NCBI GenBank assembly: GCA_018968885.1
Contig: JAGWZK010000005.1
Coordinates: 1-64,000 of the forward strand
Reading direction: 5' to 3'
Length of the DNA: 64,000 bases
Source of the DNA: Planctomycetota bacterium
GTDB lineage: Bacteria > Planctomycetota > Phycisphaerae > Phycisphaerales > UBA1924
A model generated the notes under the pieces. That model had not been told where the DNA came from. It saw nothing but the letters and a program-made list of their open reading frames with translations, and searched no databases. The position numbers and the translations under genes are program-made. Positions 8,960-17,764 of the stretch are shown here, piece after piece (within the stretch, counting starts at the first letter, position 1; each line of letters begins with the position of its first letter).

Positions 8960-10324
8960 ATGCCGAGCCACACTGCGAGCGATGGGGTCTTGATCACTGG
9001 TGCGCGGATCATCGATCCGGCGAGCAAACTCGACAAGATCGGTGATGTGGTGGTGGCGGGGGGGTTGATCCGCCAGATCGCCATCAGCAAGAGCGAGCGC
9101 AAGCAGATTTCGCCAGGTGAGGTGGCGATGGTGATCGATGGTGAAGGGCTGATCGCTTCGCCAGGGTTGATTGATCCGCATGTCCACCTGCGTGAGCCGG
9201 GGTTTGAATACAAAGAGACGATTGAGAGCGGAGCGCGTGCCGCGGCGGCGGGTGGGTTTACCGCGGTGTGCTGCATGCCCAACACCTCCCCCGCGCTGGA
9301 TACGCCAGAGTTGGTGCGGTTTGCGAAGGATCGTGCCGACGGCGCGGCGTGCCGCGTGTTTGCGGTGGCGGCAGCAACTAAGGGACGCAAGGGTGAGGAA
9401 CTGACCGAGTCGAGATTGCTGGCGATGGCCGGTGCGGTGGGCTTATCTGATGATGGTGATTGCATCGCCTCGGCAGGGATGATGGGTCGGGTGCTGAGCG
9501 CGTGTAGGGATGTTGGATTGGCGTTCATGCAGCACGCGCAGGAGCCGACGATGACCAAGGGCGCCGCGATGCACGCTGGGACCGTGTCGACGCGTCTGGG
9601 TCTTGGTGGTTGGCCCCGCGCCGCCGAAGAGATCATTGTGGAGCGAGATGTGCGATTGAATGCCGGAATCGGCGCCCACTATCACGTGCAGCACATTTCC
9701 AGTGCGGGCACGTGCGAGATCATCAGGCGGGCGCGGCGAGAAGGAATCAACGTGACGGGAGAAGCATCGCCTCATCATCTGGTTGCCACGCATGAGATGT
9801 GTGAGGGGTACAACGCCCTGGCCAAGGTGAACCCACCCTTGCGAGAAACCTCGGACATGAAAGCCCTGCGAGAGGCCGTCGCCGATGGTGTGGTGACGGT
9901 GCTGGGGACTGACCATGCCCCGCATAGCGCCGATGAGAAAGCACTGCCCTTTGAAGAGGCACCGTTTGGCTTCGTCGGTCTTGAGTCGGCGGTGGCGCTT
10001 TATGTGGAAGGGCTGATTGCCAGTGGTGCGGTTGATTGGCCAAGATTGATTGCGCTCTTGACGATTGAGCCGGCCAAACTCTGCGGCTTGGATCGCATGG
10101 GTCTGGGGCGGTTGGTGGTGGGGGGACCCGCTGATATCACGTTGATTGATCCGGATGAGCAATGGACCCTGACGCGTGATGATTTGGTGGGTCAATCGTG
10201 GAACACCCCGTTCCTGGGGCGCGAGTTGATCGGTCGGCCATCGCTAACGATGGTGGCGGGACGCGTGCAGCATCAGCGTCTGGGGGAGCGATTGGGGAGT
10301 GCGGGGATCGTCTTCCCCAGCTGA
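8960..10324 (+). CDS. pyrC: dihydroorotase, class I
   Basis: A 454-residue amidohydrolase. The zinc-binding motif [10 protein letters not shown] follows ASPGLI, and the catalytic lysine-equivalent and His ligands lie in the [27 protein letters not shown] and GTDHAPHS segments. It converts carbamoyl-aspartate to dihydroorotate in pyrimidine synthesis. The REPG and GTDHAPH forms place it in the class I group rather than among allantoinases, which are the closest alternative. Its ATG lies 38 bp from the divergent polX start, so both promoters must fit within a very short region or overlap the genes. Confidence 0.93.
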   Translation: MPSHTASDGVLITGARIIDPASKLDKIGDVVVAGGLIRQIAISKSERKQISPGEVAMVIDGEGLIASPGLIDPHVHLREPGFEYKETIESGARAAAAGGFTAVCCMPNTSPALDTPELVRFAKDRADGAACRVFAVAAATKGRKGEELTESRLLAMAGAVGLSDDGDCIASAGMMGRVLSACRDVGLAFMQHAQEPTMTKGAAMHAGTVSTRLGLGGWPRAAEEIIVERDVRLNAGIGAHYHVQHISSAGTCEIIRRARREGINVTGEASPHHLVATHEMCEGYNALAKVNPPLRETSDMKALREAVADGVVTVLGTDHAPHSADEKALPFEEAPFGFVGLESAVALYVEGLIASGAVDWPRLIALLTIEPAKLCGLDRMGLGRLVVGGPADITLIDPDEQWTLTRDDLVGQSWNTPFLGRELIGRPSLTMVAGRVQHQRLGERLGSAGIVFPS

Positions 10325-10358
10325 TTCACGGCCAGAAACGACGGGCAGATTCTGTCGC

Positions 10359-10525
10359 GTGTGGAGCGGAAATGCCACACTTTGCGATCAGGGTTCCTAT
10401 GGTTGCGTCGGTCAGTGGGCACACGGCGCTGCGTCAGCATTCTGCCGCGGCACAGTTGTGCGTTTCTGATCGATTTCGTCGGCATCGAATGGAGTCGGCC
10501 CCTGTTTTCCGGAGACGGTTCCGGA
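10359..10525 (+). promoter_or_regulatory. gapA upstream region with an inverted repeat and a doubled palindrome
   Basis: The 236-bp gap before gapA has two ordered sites. One is GTGTGG at 10359-10364 with CCACAC at 10375-10380, an inverted repeat around a 10-bp spacer. The other is TTCCGGA at 10507-10513 repeated at 10519-10525, each copy containing the palindrome TCCGGA. The second pair is 36 bp before the start codon and could be an operator or a leader hairpin. No convincing -35/-10 pair was found. Confidence 0.35.
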
Positions 10526-10560
10526 CGCGATGGGGACGAATCGGAAAGGAAGTTTCGGTC

Positions 10561-11610
10561 ATGGCGATCAAGGTCGGCATTAACGGTTTCGGGCGCATCG
10601 GTCGGCTCTTTTACCGCATCGCGTCTGAAGATCCCAACATCGAAATTGTGGCGGTGAACGATCTGGTTCCCGCGGACAACCTGGCGTACCTCCTCAAGTA
10701 TGACACCATGCATCGCCGCTACATGCTGGGTGGCAAGCCGGCGCAGGTGAGCGCGACCGCATCGGACACCGGTGGCAGCTTCACCGTCAACGGACGCACG
10801 ACCAAGACCACCGCCATCAAAGACCCGACGCAGTTGCCTTGGAAAGACCTTGGCGTGCAATACGTGCTCGAATCCACCGGGCTCTTTACCGAGCAGGAGA
10901 AAGCAGCCCTGCACCTGAATGCAGGCGCCAAGCGCGTGGTGATCTCCGCCCCGACCAAGAGCACCGATACTGTGCCGACACTGTGCCTGGGTGTGAACGC
11001 CGAGAAGTTTGACCCGAGCAAGCACACGATTGTCAGCAACGCCAGCTGCACGACCAACTGCCTGGCGCCGATTGCCAAAGTGATCAACGATGCCTTCGGT
11101 CTCGAAGAAGGTCTGATGACGACAGTGCACGCTGCCACGGCGACGCAGCCGACGCAGGACGGTCCGAGCAAGAAGGATTGGCGCGGCGGGCGCAATGCCT
11201 ATCAGAACATCATTCCCGCCTCGACGGGCGCGGCCAAGGCCGTCACGCTGTGTATTCCCGAACTCAAGGGAAAGCTCACCGGCATGTCCTTCCGTGTGCC
11301 CACGGCGGATGTGTCGTGCGTGGACCTGACTTTCAAGACCGGCAAGGACACATCGCTGGCAGAGATCAACGCCGCCATGAAAGCGGCGAGCGAAGGTGCG
11401 ATGAAGGGTGTGCTCGGCTACACCGATGAGGAAGTGGTCAGCAGCGATTTCATCGGCGACCGCCATAGCAGTATTTATGATGCTCTGGCGGGGATCGAGC
11501 TCAACAAGCGCTTCTTCAAGGTGGTCTCGTGGTACGACAACGAGGCGGGGTATGCGACCCGCTGCGTGGACTTGATCCGCTTCATGGCAGGCAAGGACGG
11601 CATCAAGTAA
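10561..11610 (+). CDS. gapA: glyceraldehyde-3-phosphate dehydrogenase, type I
   Basis: A 349-residue enzyme beginning with the NAD-binding motif [13 protein letters not shown]. The frame is open far upstream, but the ATG at 10561 fits the family N terminus and has AAAGGA about 10 nt before it. The catalytic cysteine is in [12 protein letters not shown], and the C-terminal [11 protein letters not shown] segment is present. It catalyses the NAD-dependent, phosphorylating oxidation of glyceraldehyde 3-phosphate in glycolysis. The length is slightly above the usual ~335, with an added stretch around [11 protein letters not shown] strong terminator follows, so it is probably monocistronic. Confidence 0.97.
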   Translation: MAIKVGINGFGRIGRLFYRIASEDPNIEIVAVNDLVPADNLAYLLKYDTMHRRYMLGGKPAQVSATASDTGGSFTVNGRTTKTTAIKDPTQLPWKDLGVQYVLESTGLFTEQEKAALHLNAGAKRVVISAPTKSTDTVPTLCLGVNAEKFDPSKHTIVSNASCTTNCLAPIAKVINDAFGLEEGLMTTVHAATATQPTQDGPSKKDWRGGRNAYQNIIPASTGAAKAVTLCIPELKGKLTGMSFRVPTADVSCVDLTFKTGKDTSLAEINAAMKAASEGAMKGVLGYTDEEVVSSDFIGDRHSSIYDALAGIELNKRFFKVVSWYDNEAGYATRCVDLIRFMAGKDGIK

Positions 11611-11636
11611 GCCCTGTCGATGAGATGATTGCCAAG

Positions 11637-11660
11637 GCCCGGAGTGATCCGGGCTTTTTT
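11637..11660 (+). terminator. rho-independent terminator of gapA
   Basis: A perfect 6-bp stem, GCCCGG with CCGGGC, closes a 6-nt loop and is followed directly by six T residues. It lies 27 nt after the gapA stop. Confidence 0.9.
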
Positions 11661-11691
11661 CATTTCCTACTGATTCGGGCTATGGTGAGAT

Positions 11692-12162
11692 ATGGCCAAA
11701 CATCAGGATCAGTGCGTGATCTGTGAGCAGATTCGGGCGTGCCGCGAGGAGAGGCACGTGGGTTTGATTGCCGAGCTGGATTCAGGGTTCGCGGTGCTGG
11801 GTGAGCATCAGTTGTTTCGTGGGTACAGCGTGCTGTTGTGCAAAGAGCCAGCGACTGAACTGCACGAATTGAGTGCGTCGATGCGTGAGACCTATCTGCG
11901 CGAGATGAGCCAACTCGCTGAGGCGGTGGCTCGCGTGGTGCGGCCCCACAAGTTGAACTACGAGTGCCTGGGGAATGTGGTGCATCACTTGCACTTCCAC
12001 GTGTTTCCGCGGCAGTTGAGCGACCCTGATCCGAAATCTCCAGTGTGGGGGCAGATTCCCTCTGGCGATGCATTGGCGCATTGGAAAGTGAATCGGGAGC
12101 GCGATGGAGTGCTGGCTTGTGAGATCGCCGGCGCACTGAGAGAAGTGCGTGCGGGGAAATGA
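11692..12162 (+). CDS. HIT family protein
   Basis: A 156-residue protein. The N-terminal CVICEQI pair of cysteines suggests a zinc-binding knuckle as in several bacterial HIT proteins, and the histidine triad HHLHFHVFPR is intact. HIT proteins hydrolyse or transfer nucleoside phosphoramidates and dinucleoside polyphosphates. The C-terminal part (WGQIPSGDALAHW) resembles the group found beside transport and tRNA genes. It stands alone between the gapA terminator and the convergent amylase gene. Substrate unknown. Confidence 0.9.
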   Translation: MAKHQDQCVICEQIRACREERHVGLIAELDSGFAVLGEHQLFRGYSVLLCKEPATELHELSASMRETYLREMSQLAEAVARVVRPHKLNYECLGNVVHHLHFHVFPRQLSDPDPKSPVWGQIPSGDALAHWKVNRERDGVLACEIAGALREVRAGK

Positions 12163-12190
12163 AAAGGGGCCGCCCCGAAAGGAGCGGCCC
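12162..12190 (-). terminator. terminator of the amylase gene
   Basis: A perfect 7-bp stem (12167-12173 with 12184-12190) carries an inner CC-GAAA-GG hairpin. On the minus strand it is followed by a TTTT run, so it serves the amylase gene ending at 12211; the plus strand lacks a T run. Confidence 0.8.
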
Positions 12191-12210
12191 GTGGATGCTG
12201 AGATTCGGAT

Positions 12211-15045
12211 TCAGCAGGGAGAGCTGAACTCGGCGACGAAGTCGAGATAGTCAAAGAAGTCGATGACGGTGTCGCCGTTGAAGTCGGCGGTGTTAGCACC
12301 TGAGCTGAAAGCGGCAACAAAGTCAAGGTAATCAAAGAAATCGATCGTGCCATCGTCGTTGAAATCCGCCGGGCACAGATCAACAAAGACAGTGAAGCGA
12401 TTCACGCTGGAATTGCCGGATTCCTCGTATGTCACCACAGAAATCTGGTTGAAGCCATGCTGCATGCCCGTGGTGGTGCGCGACCAATCAAAGCGATCGT
12501 TGCGGGTGGCCTGATTGAAGACCGAGACCAGCGTGCGCGGATCGGTGTTGGGATTGACGTTCAACATGGTGTGCACGCGCGCGGCGGTGCGGTCTGCCGC
12601 CTGAACTTTGAAGAGGTAGGAGGGCGTGGTCAGTGTGGTGGGATTCGGGAAATTGATCGCGGGTCCGGTGCGATCCACATAGAACGCCGAGCGCCACTCG
12701 CGGAAAAGGGGGCTGGTGCCTGCTGGGCGCTTGCGGAAGCTGATCACGCTGAGGTAGTGAATGCCTTCAGACAGTTGAGAAGCATCGATGGTCTGCTGGT
12801 AGTGGCCATTGGTGGCGGTAGAGCCGTTGTAAGCGGGCTGCTTGAGAGTGCGGAAATCCTCGTAGCCGCTGGCGGCACCGGACTGGTGGTTGTAGTCGAT
12901 CTGGCCGTTTCCGTTGCTGTCACGGTAACCCTGATCGATGCGATACATCGCGTTATCGTCGGTGTTGATGTCGAGCGGATCACCGGGGGTGGTTGCCAAA
13001 TCAATGGTGAAGGAGTTTCCGGTAACCACCGGCAGAGCCGTCAGGCGGCGACGGTAAATCGGCACCGACGAGGAATCCGCGGGCAGTGCACTTGCAGCGC
13101 CGACAAGGGTGACCGATCCGGAGGGCAATGCCGGGCCATAAACCACGTACCCCTTGCTGTGCGTGCCCGCCGAAGAAACGTTACGAGGCACGGTGATCAG
13201 CACTCGCTGATCGCCACCGACCACGAGAGTCTCGGGAATCACGTTGGTGGGGTCTACGGCAGGATCCGCAGCGTTGCCGGTGAGTTCCATCAGGCGGGTG
13301 CCTGCGGGGAACGCGGTGAGTACGCTGCGTGAATCGGTGCCGCTATCCCAGCGATCGTTGACGCCGACGAGGACGTTGGCCTGGTTATTCGAACGACGAT
13401 CAAAGACGAGCACGTCGGCCTTGCTCGAATTCACCGAGTCGGTGAAATTGAGTTGATAGAAATCGCCCCGGCCATACTGATTATGAATCTGCACAAGCTT
13501 GGTGAGAGTCGGCTGACTGGCGTTGGTCGAGGGGTCCCATCCCAGCGCGATCTCCATGCCTGCGCGTGGCCAGAAACCGCCGCTGCGAGAAATGCCGCGA
13601 CCGTTGTGATACACCTTGACCGAGCCGGTGCGCATCAAGAGATAGGCGTAGGTGAAGAGGCCCTGTTGGCGCAGTGTCGGCATCGGAGGAGCCGAACCGC
13701 CATCGCCAGCAGTGCCATTGTCGTGGCTGAAAGTGTGGAAGATACCCAGCGAACCGTCTTGCAGCAGGTTGTTCGGATCGTCAACCACGTCGAGGTGGGC
13801 ATTCAGAACGTTGTTCCAATCACCAAGCCCGTTGGCGTTCAAGAGATCGCGGAGTTGGCCTGAGCCGGCGATGTCCAGAGCATCACGATTGCCGAACCAA
13901 TCACCCGCGCGGCTGGGAAGATTGCTTTTGTTGTTGCTCTTGCGGATGTAATTGTCGTAGGTGAATTGGTTTCCTTCGACCGATTCACCAAAAGAGAATG
14001 GGGTTACCCAGCGACCATCGGGGGTGAGCCGCCGGTTGTACATCACCGAGTCGAAATAGGTATCCCAGAACCACGAGGGGACGTGCTTGACCGCATCGAT
14101 GCGGAATCCGTCGACCTTGTGCACGTCGAGCATCCACTGTGTCCAACGCATCAGGTAACCGGTGCCATTTTCCGCAACAGGATCGTTCTGCGTGATGTTG
14201 GTTGTGTTGAATGGGTAGAAGGTGAAGTTGGAAGTGCCTGGGTTGCGAGCTGTGCCAGGATTCACCAGGTTGAAGCCGGCGGCATCCCGATCGGTGTAAA
14301 AGCGGTAGTTGTTGGCATCCGGGCGGTTGTACAACGTGCCTGCGGGAATGTTCTGCGGATTGCCTGCCGTAACGGGCTGGCGGATGAACTGGTTATTGGA
14401 CTCATGTGAAAAGTCGATCAGCGACACAAGATCGCCCCGCTCGCGGTCGTAGCGAGGGCCATTGGGATTTTCGGATTGGTAGTACCCGGCGCTGATGCCG
14501 TTATGGAAGTCTCCCCAGTTATCGGTCGGCAGTTTGTCGCGGAAGGGGCTCGGTGTGGGGCCAAGCCAGAAGCCGGGGTAGCCACCCTTGGTTTGCAGGT
14601 CCTGACTGCCATTGCGGCTGCCATTGTGATTCAGAATCGTGTCGATGTAGACCAAACCGTTGGCCTGATGGAATTCCTGCACCATCGCTTTGAAATACGC
14701 CTCGGTGCCATACGCGGTCTGTGCCGTTGGCTTACCCAGATCGAAACGGTCCCACGGGTCATAGCCAGCGCTATCGCCATTCCCTTGAGGGTCCACGCCG
14801 CAGCGTGAGGGGGCCGGGAGCCAGGTGGCACCGTAGCCAGAGGTGTAGAAATCGGGGAGTTTGCGCTCAATATCTGACCAGCGCGTCTCAAACCACTGGA
14901 GAATGACGGGGTTTTCCTGCGCGAGGGCCGATGAAGCCAACCCACAGGCGAGGAGCGTCGCGGCGGCCACGGAGCGAACCACGTGACGGCGTTGATGTGG
15001 CGATTGATGCGGATGAGTTTGAGTCATAGGCAGAGCACGCTCCAA
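12211..15045 (-). CDS. secreted GH13 alpha-amylase with dockerin-like tail
   Basis: A product of 944 residues. A signal peptide ends near SALAQ; an internal ATG at 15027 is an equally possible start. The GH13 barrel shows DTILNHNG, the nucleophile motif DGFRIDAVKHV, the acid/base region FGESVEGN and the transition-state Asp in FHTFSHDNG. After the catalytic part come beta-rich domains with a Ca-loop-like segment (DSNGNGQIDYN) and then two tandem repeats, DFNDDGTIDFFDYLDF and DFNGDTVIDFFDYLDF, bracketed by Cys residues and ending in SSPC. The enzyme should degrade starch or glycogen outside the cell and remain attached to a surface partner through the tail. It is divergent from a GH31 glucosidase gene. 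Confidence 0.92.
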   Translation of the reverse strand: MERALPMTQTHPHQSPHQRRHVVRSVAAATLLACGLASSALAQENPVILQWFETRWSDIERKLPDFYTSGYGATWLPAPSRCGVDPQGNGDSAGYDPWDRFDLGKPTAQTAYGTEAYFKAMVQEFHQANGLVYIDTILNHNGSRNGSQDLQTKGGYPGFWLGPTPSPFRDKLPTDNWGDFHNGISAGYYQSENPNGPRYDRERGDLVSLIDFSHESNNQFIRQPVTAGNPQNIPAGTLYNRPDANNYRFYTDRDAAGFNLVNPGTARNPGTSNFTFYPFNTTNITQNDPVAENGTGYLMRWTQWMLDVHKVDGFRIDAVKHVPSWFWDTYFDSVMYNRRLTPDGRWVTPFSFGESVEGNQFTYDNYIRKSNNKSNLPSRAGDWFGNRDALDIAGSGQLRDLLNANGLGDWNNVLNAHLDVVDDPNNLLQDGSLGIFHTFSHDNGTAGDGGSAPPMPTLRQQGLFTYAYLLMRTGSVKVYHNGRGISRSGGFWPRAGMEIALGWDPSTNASQPTLTKLVQIHNQYGRGDFYQLNFTDSVNSSKADVLVFDRRSNNQANVLVGVNDRWDSGTDSRSVLTAFPAGTRLMELTGNAADPAVDPTNVIPETLVVGGDQRVLITVPRNVSSAGTHSKGYVVYGPALPSGSVTLVGAASALPADSSSVPIYRRRLTALPVVTGNSFTIDLATTPGDPLDINTDDNAMYRIDQGYRDSNGNGQIDYNHQSGAASGYEDFRTLKQPAYNGSTATNGHYQQTIDASQLSEGIHYLSVISFRKRPAGTSPLFREWRSAFYVDRTGPAINFPNPTTLTTPSYLFKVQAADRTAARVHTMLNVNPNTDPRTLVSVFNQATRNDRFDWSRTTTGMQHGFNQISVVTYEESGNSSVNRFTVFVDLCPADFNDDGTIDFFDYLDFVAAFSSGANTADFNGDTVIDFFDYLDFVAEFSSPC

Positions 15046-15387
15046 GCTGCGCTTGAATGGTCAAGGATCAGAATGTCGACGGCACAACCGAGAGGGTCAA
15101 CGAGCACCACTCCGGCGTGTTGCAGTATCGCACAAACAGGTTCGCTCGGGAAGGGGGCGGGGTTCAATTTTGCGAACTTTGTGCCGATCAGCACGTCGGT
15201 AATGAGGGGATTCTCCCTGTCGTAAGTGAGGCGTCCCTGACAAATCGCATCGAGCTTGACTTTGGACCGCTGAGTCCGATTCGGGTTACCATGCGGTTAT
15301 CGCACCCCGGCAGGACGCTGGGTGGGCGGAGAATGGAATGAGTTGGGCTGCCACTCGGCAGCGAAAGAAATGAACAGAAAGGCAGAC
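15046..15387. promoter_or_regulatory. divergent control region between amylase and alpha-glucosidase genes
   Basis: A 342-bp non-coding stretch. It contains the palindrome GGGA-TTC-TCCC at 15207-15217, which also occurs in a longer perfect form at 23275-23289. A TTGACT at 15256 could be a -35 element for the GH31 gene, but no clear -10 follows at normal spacing. Confidence 0.4.
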
Positions 15388-17679
15388 ATGTCGCTTGTCT
15401 TGAAGGTGGTTGGCGGATCGCATGTGGGAATGGCTCTGGTTGCCGCGGCCGGATTGTGCGTGTGCCTCCGAGTTCCGGCTGCCGGGGCGGAAGTGGTGAG
15501 AACAAACGTCATGACCTTCGCTGATGAAGTGGTCAGTGAGTCGATCGGCGAACGGGTCGTGCGATTCCACGCGAGCGACGCGGCCAAGGCCGGGGCGTAT
15601 CCCTCGATGGCGTTGATCGAGCAGGCAAAGCCCACCGGACCGGCGCCAGCAGGATTTGGGGTAAAGGTCAACTTCTCCAAAGCCAACGGGCGGCAGGTGG
15701 CGACCATCGCAATTGAAGAGGGAACATCGCTGTACGGCACCGGCGAAGTGGCCGGACCACTGCTGCGCAACGGGCGCGTGGTGGAGTGCTGGAATACAGA
15801 CGCGTATGGGTATCAGGATGATGCCAAGAGCTTGTATCAATCGCACCCGTGGGTCCTTGCGGTGCGAAAAGACGGCACGGCGTTTGGTGTGCTGGCAGAT
15901 ACGACCTACCGCTGTCAGATAGACCTGACCAAGTCGATCGAGTTTGCCGCGATGGGTCCGGCGTATCCAGTGATCGTAATCGAGCGCGATTCGCCGCAGG
16001 AGGTTGTGAAAGCGCTGGCGGAATTGACTGGCAAGACTCCCATGCCGCCGCGCTGGGCGTTGGGGTATCACCAATGCCGCTACTCATATTTTCCGGATAA
16101 GCGCGTGGTCGAAGTGGCCAAGGAGTTTCGCAAGCGGCAGATTCCCTGCGATGTGATCTGGCTTGATATTGACTACATGGATGGGTTCAAATGTTTCACT
16201 TTTGATTCCAAGACATTTTCCAAACCGCTCGCAATGAGCAAGGCATTGGACAGGGATGGTTTTCAGACCGTGTGGATGATTGACCCCGGTATCAAGCACG
16301 AAGAAGGGTACTTTGTCAGTGACCAGATGATGCAAGGCAAGCACGGTGTGCTGCGGAGTGATGGCACGCTGTATCGAGGCGAAGTGTGGCCCGGGTGGTG
16401 CATTTTTCCGGATTTCACTCGCAAGGACACGCGAGAGTGGTGGGCCGGTCTGTATCCGGCGTGGGTCAAGCACGCGGGAGTGGGCGGCGTGTGGAACGAT
16501 ATGAACGAACCCGCCGTCTTCAATGTTCCGAGCAAGACCATGCCCGAGGACAATCTGCACCGCCCCGACCCGGCGATTCGAGGGCCGGTGAATGCGGATC
16601 TTTCGCATGCGCGATTCCACAATGTTTATGGCATGCTGATGGTGCAGGCGACGCTGGAGGGAATGAAGAAGGCAGAGCCAGGAAAGCGTCCGTTTGTGCT
16701 CAGTCGCGCCAACTACATCGGTGGGCAGCGGTACGCCGCGACTTGGACCGGCGATAACACGGCGAACTGGTACCACGTTGAGACGTCAATTCCGATGGTG
16801 CTGAATCTCTCATTGTCCGGAAGTCCATTTACGGGGCCGGACATTGGCGGATTTGCCGGAAATGGCGATGGGCCCATGTTTGCACGCTGGATGGGATTTG
16901 GCGCGATGTTCCCGTTTGCACGCGGGCACACTGGCAAAGAAAATATTGATAAGGAGCCGTGGGCATTCGGGCCGGAAGTGGAAGCGACGTGCCGCCAGGC
17001 GATTGAGCGGCGTTACCGTCTGATTCCGTACTACTACACCCTTTTCTTTGAATCCTCGAAGCACGGCGATGCCGTGGCCCAGCCCTTGTTCTTTGCGGAT
17101 CCCAAAGACCCCGCGCTGCGATCCGAAGATGACGCGTTCCTGCTCGGAAGCAATCTCCTGATCAGCGCGGCAGTCACACCTGATCGCCAGCGGGTGCCGG
17201 TGATGCCGAAGCCAGTGGACGGTGTGGCGTGGCGGAAGTTTGATTTTGGTGATGGGGATAATGCGGATCTGCCGGGGCTGTACCTGCGCCCCGGTTCGAT
17301 TGTGCCCACGGGCATGACAGGCGTGACCAACGGTGTGGAAGGGGAGCCGCGAGTTCCCCAGCACACGCAGGAGGCGATCAATCACATTGAGCTTTTGATT
17401 TGCCTGGACAGTCAGGGCAAGGCGACGGGCACTATGTATTCAGATTCTGGTGACGGGTACGCCGATCAGACACACAATCTCTACCGCTACATTCGCTATG
17501 ACGCGACGCGCGAGGGAGATGTGGTAAAGGTGAAAGCGAACAACATCAGTGGCGATCTTGCCAAGCTCATTCCCGGTGGCAAATTCCCTCGCCGCGTGGT
17601 GGCGCGTGTCCTGCTGCCTGAGGGTGAGGCGATGGGTCAGGCGATGGATGGTGAAGAGATCATTGTGAATGTGAAGTAG
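15388..17679 (+). CDS. GH31 alpha-glucosidase, secreted
   Basis: A product of about 763 residues from the ATG at 15388, chosen because AAAGG lies 5 nt before it; the ATG at 15370 is possible. A hydrophobic signal segment precedes AAGAE. GH31 signatures follow: ALGYHQCRYSYFP, DVIWLDIDYMDGF, the nucleophile in WNDMNEPAVF, the acid/base Asp in TWTGDNTANW, and GADIGGF-like TGPDIGGFAG. Such enzymes release glucose from the non-reducing end of alpha-glucans. With the divergent amylase and the nearby sugar importer it suggests a glucan-use locus. A heptamer tract overlaps its stop codon. Confidence 0.95.
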   Translation: MSLVLKVVGGSHVGMALVAAAGLCVCLRVPAAGAEVVRTNVMTFADEVVSESIGERVVRFHASDAAKAGAYPSMALIEQAKPTGPAPAGFGVKVNFSKANGRQVATIAIEEGTSLYGTGEVAGPLLRNGRVVECWNTDAYGYQDDAKSLYQSHPWVLAVRKDGTAFGVLADTTYRCQIDLTKSIEFAAMGPAYPVIVIERDSPQEVVKALAELTGKTPMPPRWALGYHQCRYSYFPDKRVVEVAKEFRKRQIPCDVIWLDIDYMDGFKCFTFDSKTFSKPLAMSKALDRDGFQTVWMIDPGIKHEEGYFVSDQMMQGKHGVLRSDGTLYRGEVWPGWCIFPDFTRKDTREWWAGLYPAWVKHAGVGGVWNDMNEPAVFNVPSKTMPEDNLHRPDPAIRGPVNADLSHARFHNVYGMLMVQATLEGMKKAEPGKRPFVLSRANYIGGQRYAATWTGDNTANWYHVETSIPMVLNLSLSGSPFTGPDIGGFAGNGDGPMFARWMGFGAMFPFARGHTGKENIDKEPWAFGPEVEATCRQAIERRYRLIPYYYTLFFESSKHGDAVAQPLFFADPKDPALRSEDDAFLLGSNLLISAAVTPDRQRVPVMPKPVDGVAWRKFDFGDGDNADLPGLYLRPGSIVPTGMTGVTNGVEGEPRVPQHTQEAINHIELLICLDSQGKATGTMYSDSGDGYADQTHNLYRYIRYDATREGDVVKVKANNISGDLAKLIPGGKFPRRVVARVLLPEGEAMGQAMDGEEIIVNVK

Positions 17680-17706
17680 AAAGTAAAAAGTGCAAAGTTG
17701 AAAGCC
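17672..17706. repeat. 7-bp-period tract overlapping the GH31 stop codon
   Basis: Five heptamers in phase, mostly of the form NAAAGTN (for example GAAAGTA, CAAAGTT). The array begins in the last codons of the glucosidase gene, includes its TAG and runs into the left arm of the terminator. Confidence 0.5.
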
Positions 17707-17729
17707 AAGACGCCGAGGTCTTGGCTTTT
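17701..17729. terminator. bidirectional terminator between convergent genes
   Basis: A perfect 11-bp stem, AAAGCCAAGAC with its complement, around loop GCCGAG. It has a T run on the plus strand and T residues on the minus strand, so it can end both the GH31 transcript and the ABC ATPase transcript. Confidence 0.9.
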
Positions 17730-17764
17730 GACGTTTTACTTGTTCCTTTCGACTTTCGACGCGA

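Noticed and set aside
7614..8993. 459-codon plus-strand ORF opposite polX
   Set aside because: It lies fully antisense to a well-supported PolX gene with intact motifs; long antisense frames are expected at this GC content.
10273..11466. 397-codon minus-strand ORF opposite gapA
   Set aside because: Antisense shadow of gapA; no recognisable motifs.
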